Positions 1 to 6,039 of a DNA stretch of 7,435 bases are shown here, in pieces. How positions within the stretch are numbered: the stretch's first letter is position 1; each line of letters starts with the position of its first letter. Position numbers and translations under genes: made by a program. This DNA comes from Planctomycetaceae bacterium. Its GTDB lineage: Bacteria > Planctomycetota > Planctomycetia > Pirellulales > Pirellulaceae. The stretch is taken from assembly GCA_007695205.1 (NCBI GenBank), contig REEF01000914.1, forward strand, positions 1 through 7,435, written 5' to 3'. The notes under the pieces were generated by a model. That model was not told where the DNA came from and searched no databases. It was given only the letters and a program-made list of their open reading frames with translations.

Positions 1-292
1 GGCGACGGGCGACGGATGGGCCGGCGAGGGTTGGGAGGCCGAGGGCGAGTGGGGGGAGAACGTGAAGACCCCGGCCTCGGAGATGCCGGGCCACGTGAAG
101 AACTCGGCCTCGGAGATGCCGGACCACGTGGACGCGGCTCTCCGAGACGCGGCTTGGGGTGCTGGAGTTGGAGGAGAGGAAAACCCGGCCTCGGAGATGC
201 CGGGCCACGTGGTGGACGAGTTGCTGGGGGATTGGGAAGAACTGCTGGATGGCTTGGCGTTGGATGTTTCGCTGATGTGCAACAAACGGTGA
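1..292 (+). CDS. C-terminal end of an unrecognised protein with PASEMPGHV repeats (partial, runs off left edge)
   Basis: The second frame is open from the window edge to a TGA at 290-292, giving about 96 residues with no start inside the window. I chose it over the other open frame because its third codon positions are strongly G/C and its product is soluble and acidic, whereas the competing frame gives a Gly/Arg-rich low-complexity product. The visible protein has a Trp/Glu/Gly-rich stretch, then the repeats PASEMPGHV, SASEMPDHV and PASEMPGHV, and ends in a probable amphipathic helix (VVDELLGDWEELLDGLALDV) followed by a short basic tail. I do not recognise the family. The repeats look like a linker ahead of a C-terminal helix. 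The body of the gene lies outside the window, so no function is proposed. Confidence 0.55.
   Translation, partial: ATGDGWAGEGWEAEGEWGENVKTPASEMPGHVKNSASEMPDHVDAALRDAAWGAGVGGEENPASEMPGHVVDELLGDWEELLDGLALDVSLMCNKR
71..211 (+). repeat. Three in-frame copies of a 27-bp intragenic repeat
   Basis: Copies lie at 71-97, 104-130 and 185-211. The first and third are identical, and the second differs at two bases. Spacings of 33 and 81 bp keep all copies in the same reading frame, where each encodes (P/S)ASEMP(G/D)HV. Each copy contains CCACGTG. Near-perfect nucleotide identity, rather than only amino-acid similarity, suggests recent duplication or gene conversion. Confidence 0.85.
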
Positions 293-314
293 GCATGCGA
301 TGCGATCGTCGAGC

Positions 315-344
315 ATTCGCTTGCCCGCAATTCGCTTGCCCGAG
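315..344 (+). repeat. Short tandem repeat, 15-bp unit, two copies
   Basis: Two adjacent units, ATTCGCTTGCCCGCA (315-329) and ATTCGCTTGCCCGAG (330-344), differ only in the last two bases. The same unit recurs at 671-730 and, in both orientations, at 3309-3340 and 3506-3577. Confidence 0.85.
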
Positions 345-358
345 AATCCGAACCTATT

Positions 359-418
359 CGCTGCCTCTTTCAATCCGCTGTCGAACCCGTATTTGACAGC
401 GGATGAAAAGAGGCAGCG
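359..418. repeat. Inverted repeat: 24-bp arms, 12-nt loop
   Basis: Arms 359-382 and 395-418 match at 22 of 24 positions around the loop at 383-394. The RNA hairpin would be strong from either strand. No T-run follows on either side, so it is not a textbook intrinsic terminator, but its position between converging genes would allow it to end or protect both transcripts. It may equally be part of a repeat element. Confidence 0.85.
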
Positions 419-502
419 GATCTTTGCTGGGCGCGCGGGATTTCCCGATTCGTGTCATTCGTGGTCTTGCAGCAGCCGGACGACCGAAAGGAAGGCCCAT
501 CC

Positions 503-670
503 CGAGAGGCCCTAACAACTCGGGCGCAGGGAGACCTTCGGTCGGCGGTTTCAGCGGGGTCGGAGACCCGCGCCGAACGGGCACGCCGAGAGGCCCTAAC
601 AAGACGGGCGCAGGGAGACCTGCGGTCGGCGGTTTCGGCGGGGTCGGAGACCCGCGCCGAACGGGGCAGG
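503..670 (+). repeat. 84-bp GC-rich direct repeat, two tandem copies
   Basis: Copy 1 is 503-586 and copy 2 is 587-670, roughly 95% identical by eye, with differences such as CT/GA near 518 and 602 and T/G within GACCTTCGG. Each copy contains CGAGAGGCCCTAAC, then GGGCGCAGGGAGACC, a GGTCGGCGGTTTC core, and a small hairpin GGGTC-GGA-GACCC before GCGCCGAAC. The core recurs in both orientations in the spacer at 3405-3476, so this is a dispersed repeat family. The 84-bp period is divisible by three, which keeps a repeat-derived frame open, but I see no sign that it is translated. Confidence 0.88.
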
Positions 671-730
671 CAATTCACTTGCCAAGAATTCATTCACCTG
701 CAATTCCCTTGCCCGCAATTCGCTTGCCCA
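671..730 (+). repeat. Short tandem repeat array, 14-16-bp unit, four copies
   Basis: Units at 671-686, 687-700 (degenerate), 701-715 (CAATTCCCTTGCCCG) and 716-730 (CAATTCGCTTGCCCA) follow the second 84-bp repeat directly. They stop about 30 bp short of the receptor stop codon. There are no unique spacers between units. Confidence 0.85.
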
Positions 731-759
731 TCCTACTTGCAGAGCTTCTGCCGCTTTGC

Positions 760-3162
760 CTAATAGCTCAACTCGCAACCCGTGTAGAAGTTGATCCCTG
801 GCTGGAAGACTTGGATGCCGTTGGGCGAGCGGAAGTCGAGGTGTTCGCGGTATTGGCGGTCGGTGAAGTTCTCGATGCCCGCAATCAACAATAGATTCGG
901 TCTGGGCCGCCAGTAGCCACGGACGTCCCAAACCGTGAAGCCGGGCGTGGGCGATTCCAGCAGACTGGCCGCCACGCGGGTTTGCCGAGCGACCATGCGG
1001 GCCGCCAGCTCGACGCTCCAGCGGGACGCATCCTCGGTCGGATGCAGTCGCACGCCGACGCGGCTGACCAGCGGATAAATGCTCGGCAACGGCTCCTTCG
1101 CTTCACCGGGGCTCGGAAGACCGTTGAAATAACCGCGAGGTAGACCGTCGACACGTTCCGAGGGACTGACGGCCGTGGCCCGCCTGGTAGCGAAATCGCC
1201 GTTGCGAGTTTCGTCTTGGCCCCGCACGTAGCTTAACGTCGCAAACGGTGTCAACCAATCCGTCACGTCGCATTCGCCGTACGCTTCGGCGCCCATGAAG
1301 GTCGCCAGGGCCGTGTTCACGTACCGCAGTTGCACCTGCTCGATCTGGCCGGCAGGAGGTCCCGGGACGGTGCCCGTGTTTTCGAACGTGATGTAGTCCC
1401 AGGCCCAAGCATGAAAGCCGCCGATCCGGCCGCGCGTGTAGCCGTTGTCATAACGCAGGCCCAGATCGATCTGCCCCAGCCGCTCGCGAGCCAATCGCGG
1501 GTCGCCGGTGACCGTGTTCAGACCGTTCTGCAGCACGAACATGAACGGCTGGGCCGCATACAATTCGGTCAGCGACGGCGGACGCTCGGCATAGCCCACG
1601 GCTGCGTCGGCGGTCCAGCAGGCGTTGATCTCGTATTCGGATGTCAGGAAGGCCGCCCACAGGAAAAAGTGCTGCTCGAACCGATCCGTGCCCAGAATGG
1701 AATCCAACGGCAACTCGGCCGGCGTCAGCGACTGCAGATTGGCGAGATCTTCCAACACGGTGGCCCCGGCGTAGTCCACGCGCGCCCCGGCGCCCAGCGT
1801 CCAACGCTCGCCAACCGCAAGCCGGCAATCGACAAACAACCCCGGATTCACCAGGTCCGAGTCGGGGATCGGCGAATTGGCGTCGGCCCAGTCGAACTCG
1901 TCGCTGCTGGTGATTTCGTTCAATTGCTGCCTCAAGTAACGGAGGTCCGTACCAATCCGCAGCTGTGCGTCGTCGGCGTCGCCCCAAGCGGCCACGGCCG
2001 AGTAACCGGTCGATACCGATCGGACATCCGTATTGCCGATGAAGTCAAGGAACTCGTAGAAGGGGAACTGCTGGCGTTTGCCCGGCCGTTGGGCGCTGCC
2101 GTCCAGGCGGGTGCGGTTGTACCAGACGTTGATGTCCAGCCGGTCGAAGGCGGGTTGGTCTTCCAGGACGTATTTTGCCTCGTAGCCATCCGTCTTCAGC
2201 CAATCGATATCGAACGCCTGGCCGGGCAATTCGACATTGGTTTGGTCCAAACGTAAACCGTGGAACTCGATGCGGCTGTCGCACGACAGGTCTTTGCCCA
2301 GCGCCAAATCGACGTCGCGCGAGTTGTAGCTGGACGGGATCTGCAGTCCGCCGCCCGTCGTGTAGTCGTTGCCGGTCCGATGCCCGTAGCCGGCGCGGAA
2401 GCCCCAGTCGGCGGCGCCGCCCCACAGCATCTGCCGGCCGTACCATTGCTGGCCGTTGGTCTTGTAGTCGAAGCTGGTCGAACCGTGCAACTGCGGGCCG
2501 TCCTCGAAACGCGGGGCGTCCCACAACTGGAAATCGACGTGCGAGAAACCGGGACCGTAACCGACGGCATACGGGCCGCTGATCGTCAGCACGTCGCGAA
2601 GCAACCGCGAATCGATCTTGCTGAGCGTTGTGTCCAGGTCGATGCGCGCGGGGACCCAGTACGATCCCGAACCCGGCTGCCGCCCGATGCGGCTGCTGCG
2701 GATCCGGGTATCGGTGATGATCGGGTTGCGGTGCTGGGAGGCCGCGCTTAACGCGCGGTGTGATTTGGCTATCAGATCGCCGCCGTCGGTCGTGCCTCGG
2801 CCACGCGCTTCCGGGCCGCCGATCCAATCGCTGGCGATCCCCACCGGATAGCTGCGCCGGTCTCGCTCGATCAAGCTGGGCCCGATCAGCGAACCGCCGA
2901 ACAGCGACTCGGACAATTCCCGGGCCGCCGCCGGAGCTGGCGTGTCCGCCGGCCGAGCAAACTGGATCTGCGGTGGCGGCATCGGCTGGAACGAGGTGGG
3001 ATGCACGCTCAGCCAATCCTCGTCTTCCGAATCCGCCTGGTCCACGACCGATTCCCACCCCGGATCGTCCGTGATCCGGAACCAAAGGCCCTCCTGGCCG
3101 CGCGCGACGGCGCCCTGAAGCAAGATCACGAGCGCCAGGCTGGAGACACGCGTCAGACGCAC
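760..3162 (-). CDS. TonB-dependent outer-membrane receptor
   Basis: This gene encodes a predicted outer-membrane beta-barrel that would import a bound ligand using TonB/ExbBD energy. From the GTG at 3160-3162 it is 800 residues and begins with a clear signal peptide (RLTRVSSLALVILLQGAVARG, with cleavage likely near ARG-QEG). A low-complexity Pro/Ala stretch follows (residues about 60-80), then a plug-like region (about 130-215) with TDTRIRSSRIG, IDLDTTLSKIDSRLLRDVLTI and GPYAVGYGPGFSHVDFQL. The rest alternates aromatic strands and ends in the typical C-terminal block GIENFTDRQYREHLDF...INFYTGCELSY with a terminal Tyr. A TTG start at 3201 would add 13 residues, but the proposed promoter would then leave almost no leader, so I prefer GTG. 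No TonB box is obvious. The ligand is unknown: no siderophore, vitamin or metal genes lie beside it. The stop is TAG at 760-762. Confidence 0.88.
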   Translation of the reverse strand: MRLTRVSSLALVILLQGAVARGQEGLWFRITDDPGWESVVDQADSEDEDWLSVHPTSFQPMPPPQIQFARPADTPAPAAARELSESLFGGSLIGPSLIERDRRSYPVGIASDWIGGPEARGRGTTDGGDLIAKSHRALSAASQHRNPIITDTRIRSSRIGRQPGSGSYWVPARIDLDTTLSKIDSRLLRDVLTISGPYAVGYGPGFSHVDFQLWDAPRFEDGPQLHGSTSFDYKTNGQQWYGRQMLWGGAADWGFRAGYGHRTGNDYTTGGGLQIPSSYNSRDVDLALGKDLSCDSRIEFHGLRLDQTNVELPGQAFDIDWLKTDGYEAKYVLEDQPAFDRLDINVWYNRTRLDGSAQRPGKRQQFPFYEFLDFIGNTDVRSVSTGYSAVAAWGDADDAQLRIGTDLRYLRQQLNEITSSDEFDWADANSPIPDSDLVNPGLFVDCRLAVGERWTLGAGARVDYAGATVLEDLANLQSLTPAELPLDSILGTDRFEQHFFLWAAFLTSEYEINACWTADAAVGYAERPPSLTELYAAQPFMFVLQNGLNTVTGDPRLARERLGQIDLGLRYDNGYTRGRIGGFHAWAWDYITFENTGTVPGPPAGQIEQVQLRYVNTALATFMGAEAYGECDVTDWLTPFATLSYVRGQDETRNGDFATRRATAVSPSERVDGLPRGYFNGLPSPGEAKEPLPSIYPLVSRVGVRLHPTEDASRWSVELAARMVARQTRVAASLLESPTPGFTVWDVRGYWRPRPNLLLIAGIENFTDRQYREHLDFRSPNGIQVFQPGINFYTGCELSY

Positions 3163-3205
3163 ATCAGGATTCCGTATTCTGCGCAGATTAACGGGAAACA
3201 AGCCG

Positions 3206-3243
3206 GATAAGCGGCATTATCGTTATCATCGGTACAGACCCAA
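3206..3243 (-). promoter_or_regulatory. Putative sigma-70-type promoter with overlapping Fur-like hexamers
   Basis: Read on the minus strand, TTGGGT (3238-3243) and GATAAT (3216-3221) are separated by 16 nt, which fits a -35/-10 pair for the receptor gene. Transcription would begin near 3207-3210, leaving about 45 nt of leader before the GTG at 3162. The -10 is part of GATAAC-GATAAT, two adjacent Fur-type hexamers (3216-3227), with TTATC at 3206-3210. About 12 of 19 positions match the classical Fur box. Regulator binding at this spot would block the promoter. This is motif reading only. Confidence 0.4.
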
Positions 3244-3404
3244 CGCCCTCTTGAGCGATAGCAATGCGAAAACGCCGCGAGCAACGCGGGGAAGAGCGGA
3301 TGTTTCGTGGGGCAAGGGAATTGCGGGGCAAGGGAATTACCGATCGCCTTAAGCAATTCGCAGGAATTAATCTACCGCGCTCGGCGAGAGTATCCGAAGA
3401 GCGC

Positions 3405-3444
3405 CGAAACCGCCGACCGAACGTCGAAACCGCCGACCGAAGGT
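3405..3444 (-). repeat. 20-bp tandem repeat, two copies, sharing the core of the 84-bp repeat
   Basis: CGAAACCGCCGACCGAACGT (3405-3424) and CGAAACCGCCGACCGAAGGT (3425-3444) differ by one base. Their reverse complement, ACCTTCGGTCGGCGGTTTCG, closely matches the core of the 84-bp repeats at about 533-553 and 618-638, which links the two spacers. Confidence 0.85.
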
Positions 3445-3476
3445 CTCCCGCGATATTGGAGACCTTCGGTCGGCGG
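3430..3476. repeat. Perfect 19-bp inverted repeat with 9-nt loop
   Basis: Arms 3430-3448 and 3458-3476 are exact reverse complements around the AT-richer loop CGCGATATT. It lies about 125 bp downstream of the dockerin-motif stop codon. It could form a very stable 3' hairpin for the upstream operon, but no U-run follows, so mRNA-end protection or a cruciform is as likely as termination. Confidence 0.85.
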
Positions 3477-3602
3477 GGTGGCTCGGTCAGAGACCGGCCA
3501 CAGCAAGGGCAAGTGAATTGACGATCGCCTTATTCCCTTGCCTCGCCTTATTCCCTTGCCCGCAATTCGCTTGCCCCACAAGTGCTTTGTTAGTGTTTGG
3601 CC

Positions 3603-5225
3603 TCACAGCGGCAGATTCCACAGCTCGTCCCACAGGCGGAACAAGGCGTCTTCGGGCAGCGGTTCGCCGCTGTCGCGCTGCTTGGCGACGTCTTGGGCGA
3701 CGTCTTGGGCCAGCATCTCCAAGAGCCCCTGGCCGGAATTCGCCGGCGCGGGCAGCGCGGGCAGTGGCCCCGCATCCGCGTTGTCATCGGCGATCCAAAC
3801 GGATTCCACGAACGGTCTGGCCGGCAATTCGCATCGCAATGCGGGGCCGAACGGCAGCATCGGGATCAGGTTTCTCTGCAGCGTTCGAGACCACGGGTTG
3901 TCGACCTGCGTGAACCGTACATGTTGGACCAACTGGCCGTGGACCAGGAAGCGGAACGAATAGTCCCCCGGCTCCAACGCTCCGAGCCGATAGGTGTGGG
4001 AATCGTGTGTCAGCATTTGCACGTGGATTCCGGTAACATCGCGTTCGACGTTCGCTGCAACGACAAAGGAATTCCCCTGCCGTACGACACGCCCCCAATC
4101 AGCCACGCGATATCCCGTGTCGGCAAAGGTCAATTCGACGCGAGCGTTCGTGGAGCGAATTCCGGAGACGATCCGGACATCCGCCCCGGACGGGACGTAC
4201 GGGGTCCACTGGAGCACATCGACCCAGAATGTCCCCAAGTGGGCCGCTTCGGCCGCGTTCTGACTGGTATCCCAAACCTGATCGCCTTCCAGCCACACCT
4301 CGTATTCGCCGTTGTCCAACCAGTTCCAGTTGCCCGACCCGTCGTGACTGGCCGCCGGCGCTGGGATCTGATAGGTCACCGTGCATACGCGGTTATCGGT
4401 ATTGGCGTCGATGCTGACCAACATGGCCTTTTCGCGATAGCCGTTGGGCCCTGTCACCACGATATCATCATCGTCCAGGCTGGTGAGCTGGACGGCATGG
4501 TCATCCGTGTAGGTGACCGTAAACTGGTGCCACTGGGTTGGAGCCGTGACATCCGAGACGCTCAGCGACGCCTGTGGCCGCTGGGTATCGGCGATGGAAA
4601 ACGTCTCGCTGCGTCGCAGCCAGCCGTTGATGCTCAAATGGAAGACGTAATCACCGGGCTCCAGTTCGCCCAGTCCGTAAAGGTACGTCCACGAGGTCCG
4701 AGGGACGCCGTGGGACCAGTGGTCTTCCGAGGGCCTTTGCGCGGTCACATTGACGAAGAAGGGGGCGTCTTGCTGACCGATCTCTCCGTAATCGCTGATC
4801 GAAACCCCGATGGGCAGCGGCGCGTGGACGACCACGAACGTGTATCCGAATAACGTTTCGACTTGCACTTGGACGTCGTCCTGGGAGGGCACCAGTCGGT
4901 GCAATTCGTTGATAACCAGCAGCGCATCGAGCGGCGAGAGGAACCCGTCGTTGCTGACGTCCCAGTAGATGGCATCGTCGGCGGAGGGGATGTCCAGAAT
5001 ACCGGAATTTTGGGGGAAAGACAGCGGATCGCCGGAGCCATCGATCTGGTCGAGCACGGCGATGTGCGACGCGTCCGCAGGCGAGAATTCGGCCTCGGCG
5101 ACCGGCGCGGCGACCGCGGCTGGCGTTGGCGTGCAGAAGGCCCCGAGTGCCACTCCGCTCCACATTGCGCCCGTCGACAAGGGAACGGCCCGCCAGCCCG
5201 AGATCAACGGCGGGCGCGGCAACAA
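3603..5225 (-). CDS. Secreted protein with a dockerin-like motif, duplicated beta module and Ig-like domain
   Basis: The likely product is an exported, possibly cell-surface, structural or binding protein; no catalytic motif is seen. From a TTG near 5225 it is about 540 residues. The N-terminus has a signal-like hydrophobic stretch (GAMWSGVALGAFCTPTPAAVA). A single dockerin/EF-hand-type loop follows (residues 89-108, DVSNDGFLSPLDALLVINEL, with calcium-ligand positions D1, S3, D5, S9 and D12). Next come a beta module (about 138-212) ending LGELEPGDYVFHLSINGWL, an Ig-like domain (about 216-337) with VTYTDDHAVQ, DIVVTGPNG, DNGEYEVWLEGDQV and LGTFWVDV, and a second beta module (about 348-442) ending LGALEPGDYSFRFLVHGQL. 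The tail is Pro/Ala-rich and acidic. The frame is open to an ATG at 5414, but that would overlap the nuclease gene by 179 bp. TTG codons at 5223-5225 and 5220-5222, just after AAAAGGG, fit better; ATG at 5165 is the conservative alternative. The stop is TGA at 3603-3605. Confidence 0.82.
   Translation of the reverse strand: MLPRPPLISGWRAVPLSTGAMWSGVALGAFCTPTPAAVAAPVAEAEFSPADASHIAVLDQIDGSGDPLSFPQNSGILDIPSADDAIYWDVSNDGFLSPLDALLVINELHRLVPSQDDVQVQVETLFGYTFVVVHAPLPIGVSISDYGEIGQQDAPFFVNVTAQRPSEDHWSHGVPRTSWTYLYGLGELEPGDYVFHLSINGWLRRSETFSIADTQRPQASLSVSDVTAPTQWHQFTVTYTDDHAVQLTSLDDDDIVVTGPNGYREKAMLVSIDANTDNRVCTVTYQIPAPAASHDGSGNWNWLDNGEYEVWLEGDQVWDTSQNAAEAAHLGTFWVDVLQWTPYVPSGADVRIVSGIRSTNARVELTFADTGYRVADWGRVVRQGNSFVVAANVERDVTGIHVQMLTHDSHTYRLGALEPGDYSFRFLVHGQLVQHVRFTQVDNPWSRTLQRNLIPMLPFGPALRCELPARPFVESVWIADDNADAGPLPALPAPANSGQGLLEMLAQDVAQDVAKQRDSGEPLPEDALFRLWDELWNLPL
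3685..3708. repeat. 12-bp perfect tandem duplication inside the dockerin-motif gene
   Basis: GCGACGTCTTGG occurs at 3685-3696 and again at 3697-3708. On the coding strand it duplicates four residues (AQDVAQDV) in the C-terminal tail. It is in frame and probably neutral. Confidence 0.9.
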
Positions 5226-5230
5226 CAGTT

Positions 5231-5237
5231 CCCTTTT
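5231..5237 (-). promoter_or_regulatory. Shine-Dalgarno-like site spanning the Uma2 stop codon
   Basis: On the minus strand the nuclease stop TAA (5238-5236) runs into AAAAGGG, and TTG codons in the dockerin-motif frame follow within 6-9 nt. This arrangement favours ribosome re-initiation after the nuclease stop and is the main reason for placing the downstream start near 5225. The match to AGGAGG is only partial. Confidence 0.4.
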
Positions 5238-5970
5238 ACTCGATCGGCTTGTCGAGCCGCTGGGCTTGGTCCAGGCGTTGCACGAAGGCGGCGTGTTCGG
5301 CGGTGGCCAGGCCTTGGTCCAGCACGTGAAGAGCGGCGGCCAAATCGCCTCGAAGGAAGGCCGACGGATCGAGCCACAGACTGGGAAAGAATGGGCTGCG
5401 CAGGATGCCATCACTGTGTGGTTCCAGCAGTTGATAGCCGCCTCCGCGAAGCACGAACCAGTCGATCTGCTGGTCGCGGACCCTCCACACCAAGTATTCC
5501 CGCACGCCGTTGCGGCAGTACACGGCCCGCTTCACGTTCAGATCGTAGCTGACGCTGCTGGACGCCACTTCGGCAACAAGTTCCGGGGCAGATTCAAGGT
5601 AGTCGTCCGAACTGATCCGAACTTGGCCGCCACACTCCGGGGCGATAAACAATGCGGCATCCGGTTGCGGTTCGTTGTTCAAGTCCAACCGGACGGAAGT
5701 GTTATCGGCCACTTCGACACCGGGCGTATCGGCCAGATAGTTGCCCAGCCAAGTGATGATGCTGGCATGCGGGCCACCGTGACGGCGGAAGCGAACGGGC
5801 GATGGCATGTAGACAACTCCTTCGATCAGTTCCGCTTTCTTCAGACGCGGCATCGCCTCGTATCGCCGCTCGAATTCGTCGCGCGACAGCCGGTCGCCCG
5901 GTTCCAATTCCGGGATGGTTCCGGCGAACGTCGATCCGCCGGACTTTCTTGTTCTGGCGCTTGATGTCAT
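5236..5970 (-). CDS. Uma2-family (DUF820) PD-(D/E)xK restriction-endonuclease-fold protein
   Basis: This is a 244-residue protein from the ATG at 5968-5970. Family landmarks in order are AELIEGVVYMPSPV (about 46-59), a His in GGPHASIITWLG, the strand VRLDLNNEPQPDAALFI with the core Asp (about D104), PELVAEVASSSVSYDLNVKRAVYCRNGVREYLVW (about 130-162) with the core Glu (about E134) and a helix Lys (about K147), and the tail GILRSPFFPSLWLD. These match the Uma2/DUF820 fold with core residues retained, so nuclease activity is possible but unproven; the biological role of the family is poorly known. A GTG eight codons upstream (5994) is possible, but GGGAAG at 5981-5986 favours the ATG. The kinase gene ends 69 nt upstream and the dockerin-motif gene follows directly. 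Uma2 genes are numerous in planctomycetes and cyanobacteria. Confidence 0.92.
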   Translation of the reverse strand: MTSSARTRKSGGSTFAGTIPELEPGDRLSRDEFERRYEAMPRLKKAELIEGVVYMPSPVRFRRHGGPHASIITWLGNYLADTPGVEVADNTSVRLDLNNEPQPDAALFIAPECGGQVRISSDDYLESAPELVAEVASSSVSYDLNVKRAVYCRNGVREYLVWRVRDQQIDWFVLRGGGYQLLEPHSDGILRSPFFPSLWLDPSAFLRGDLAAALHVLDQGLATAEHAAFVQRLDQAQRLDKPIE

Positions 5971-6039
5971 CGATTCTGTTCTTCCCGAATTCACTCGATC
6001 AACGAAGGAAGCCCTCTTTCCTCACGATACCCGGAAAGC

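Larger units (their letters stand above)
293..759. other. Repeat-rich spacer between convergent genes, no credible gene
   Basis: This stretch separates the plus-strand gene ending at 292 from the minus-strand receptor ending at 760. It holds a pair of 15-bp tandem repeats, a long hairpin, a 9-10-bp direct repeat (ATTCGTGTC then ATTCGTGGTC at 448-466), two copies of an 84-bp repeat and a second run of 15-bp repeats. Open frames on both strands here translate the repeats themselves (peptides such as LPAIRLP and GAGRPSVGGF) and show no protein-like composition, so I do not call genes. Confidence 0.75.
3309..3577. repeat. 269-bp composite inverted-repeat element
   Basis: The left end has two tandem 16-bp units, GGGGCAAGGGAATTGC (3309-3324) and GGGGCAAGGGAATTAC (3325-3340). 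The right end carries the same unit inverted, ending GCAATTCGCTTGCCCC (3562-3577), a 15/16 match to the outer left unit. More inverted copies lie within 3531-3561, and one copy in left-end orientation is near 3506-3519. CGATCGCCTTA occurs as a direct repeat at 3341-3351 and 3522-3532. The centre holds a 20-bp tandem repeat and a 19-bp perfect hairpin. There is no transposase, so it would be a non-autonomous or structural repeat. Confidence 0.75.
3202..3602. other. Spacer between the dockerin-motif gene and the receptor gene
   Basis: This stretch holds no credible gene. The receptor promoter region occupies about 3202-3250. The rest is mainly a repeat element (3309-3577), whose parts are listed separately. 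Short frames on both strands translate the repeats. Confidence 0.75.

Noticed and set aside
671..730. CRISPR-like array
   Set aside because: The units are only 14-16 bp, directly adjacent and degenerate, with no unique spacers and no cas genes.
403..894. 163-residue plus-strand frame across the left repeat spacer
   Set aside because: It translates the 84-bp and 15-bp repeats and then runs antisense into the end of the receptor gene. Its composition is repeat-driven, not protein-like.
1330..2256. 308-residue plus-strand open frame, with a 346-residue minus-strand frame at 2045-3085
   Set aside because: Both lie inside the TonB receptor gene in other frames and show no domain features; the receptor frame is continuous and convincing.
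3430..3476. Standard rho-independent terminator
   Set aside because: The stem is very strong, but no T-run follows on either strand and the same core occurs in other repeats, so I call it a repeat hairpin.
3597..4853. 418-residue plus-strand open frame
   Set aside because: It is antisense to the dockerin-motif gene, whose product has recognisable domains. Long antisense frames are expected in GC-rich coding DNA.
5226..5414. Upstream extension of the dockerin-motif frame to an ATG at 5414
   Set aside because: This would overlap the nuclease gene by 179 bp in another frame. The added residues are Pro/Ser/Trp-rich and look like a shadow translation.
4969..5964. 331-residue plus-strand open frame
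   Set aside because: It is antisense to the Uma2 gene and the start of the dockerin-motif gene, and its sequence is the complement of conserved Uma2 motifs.
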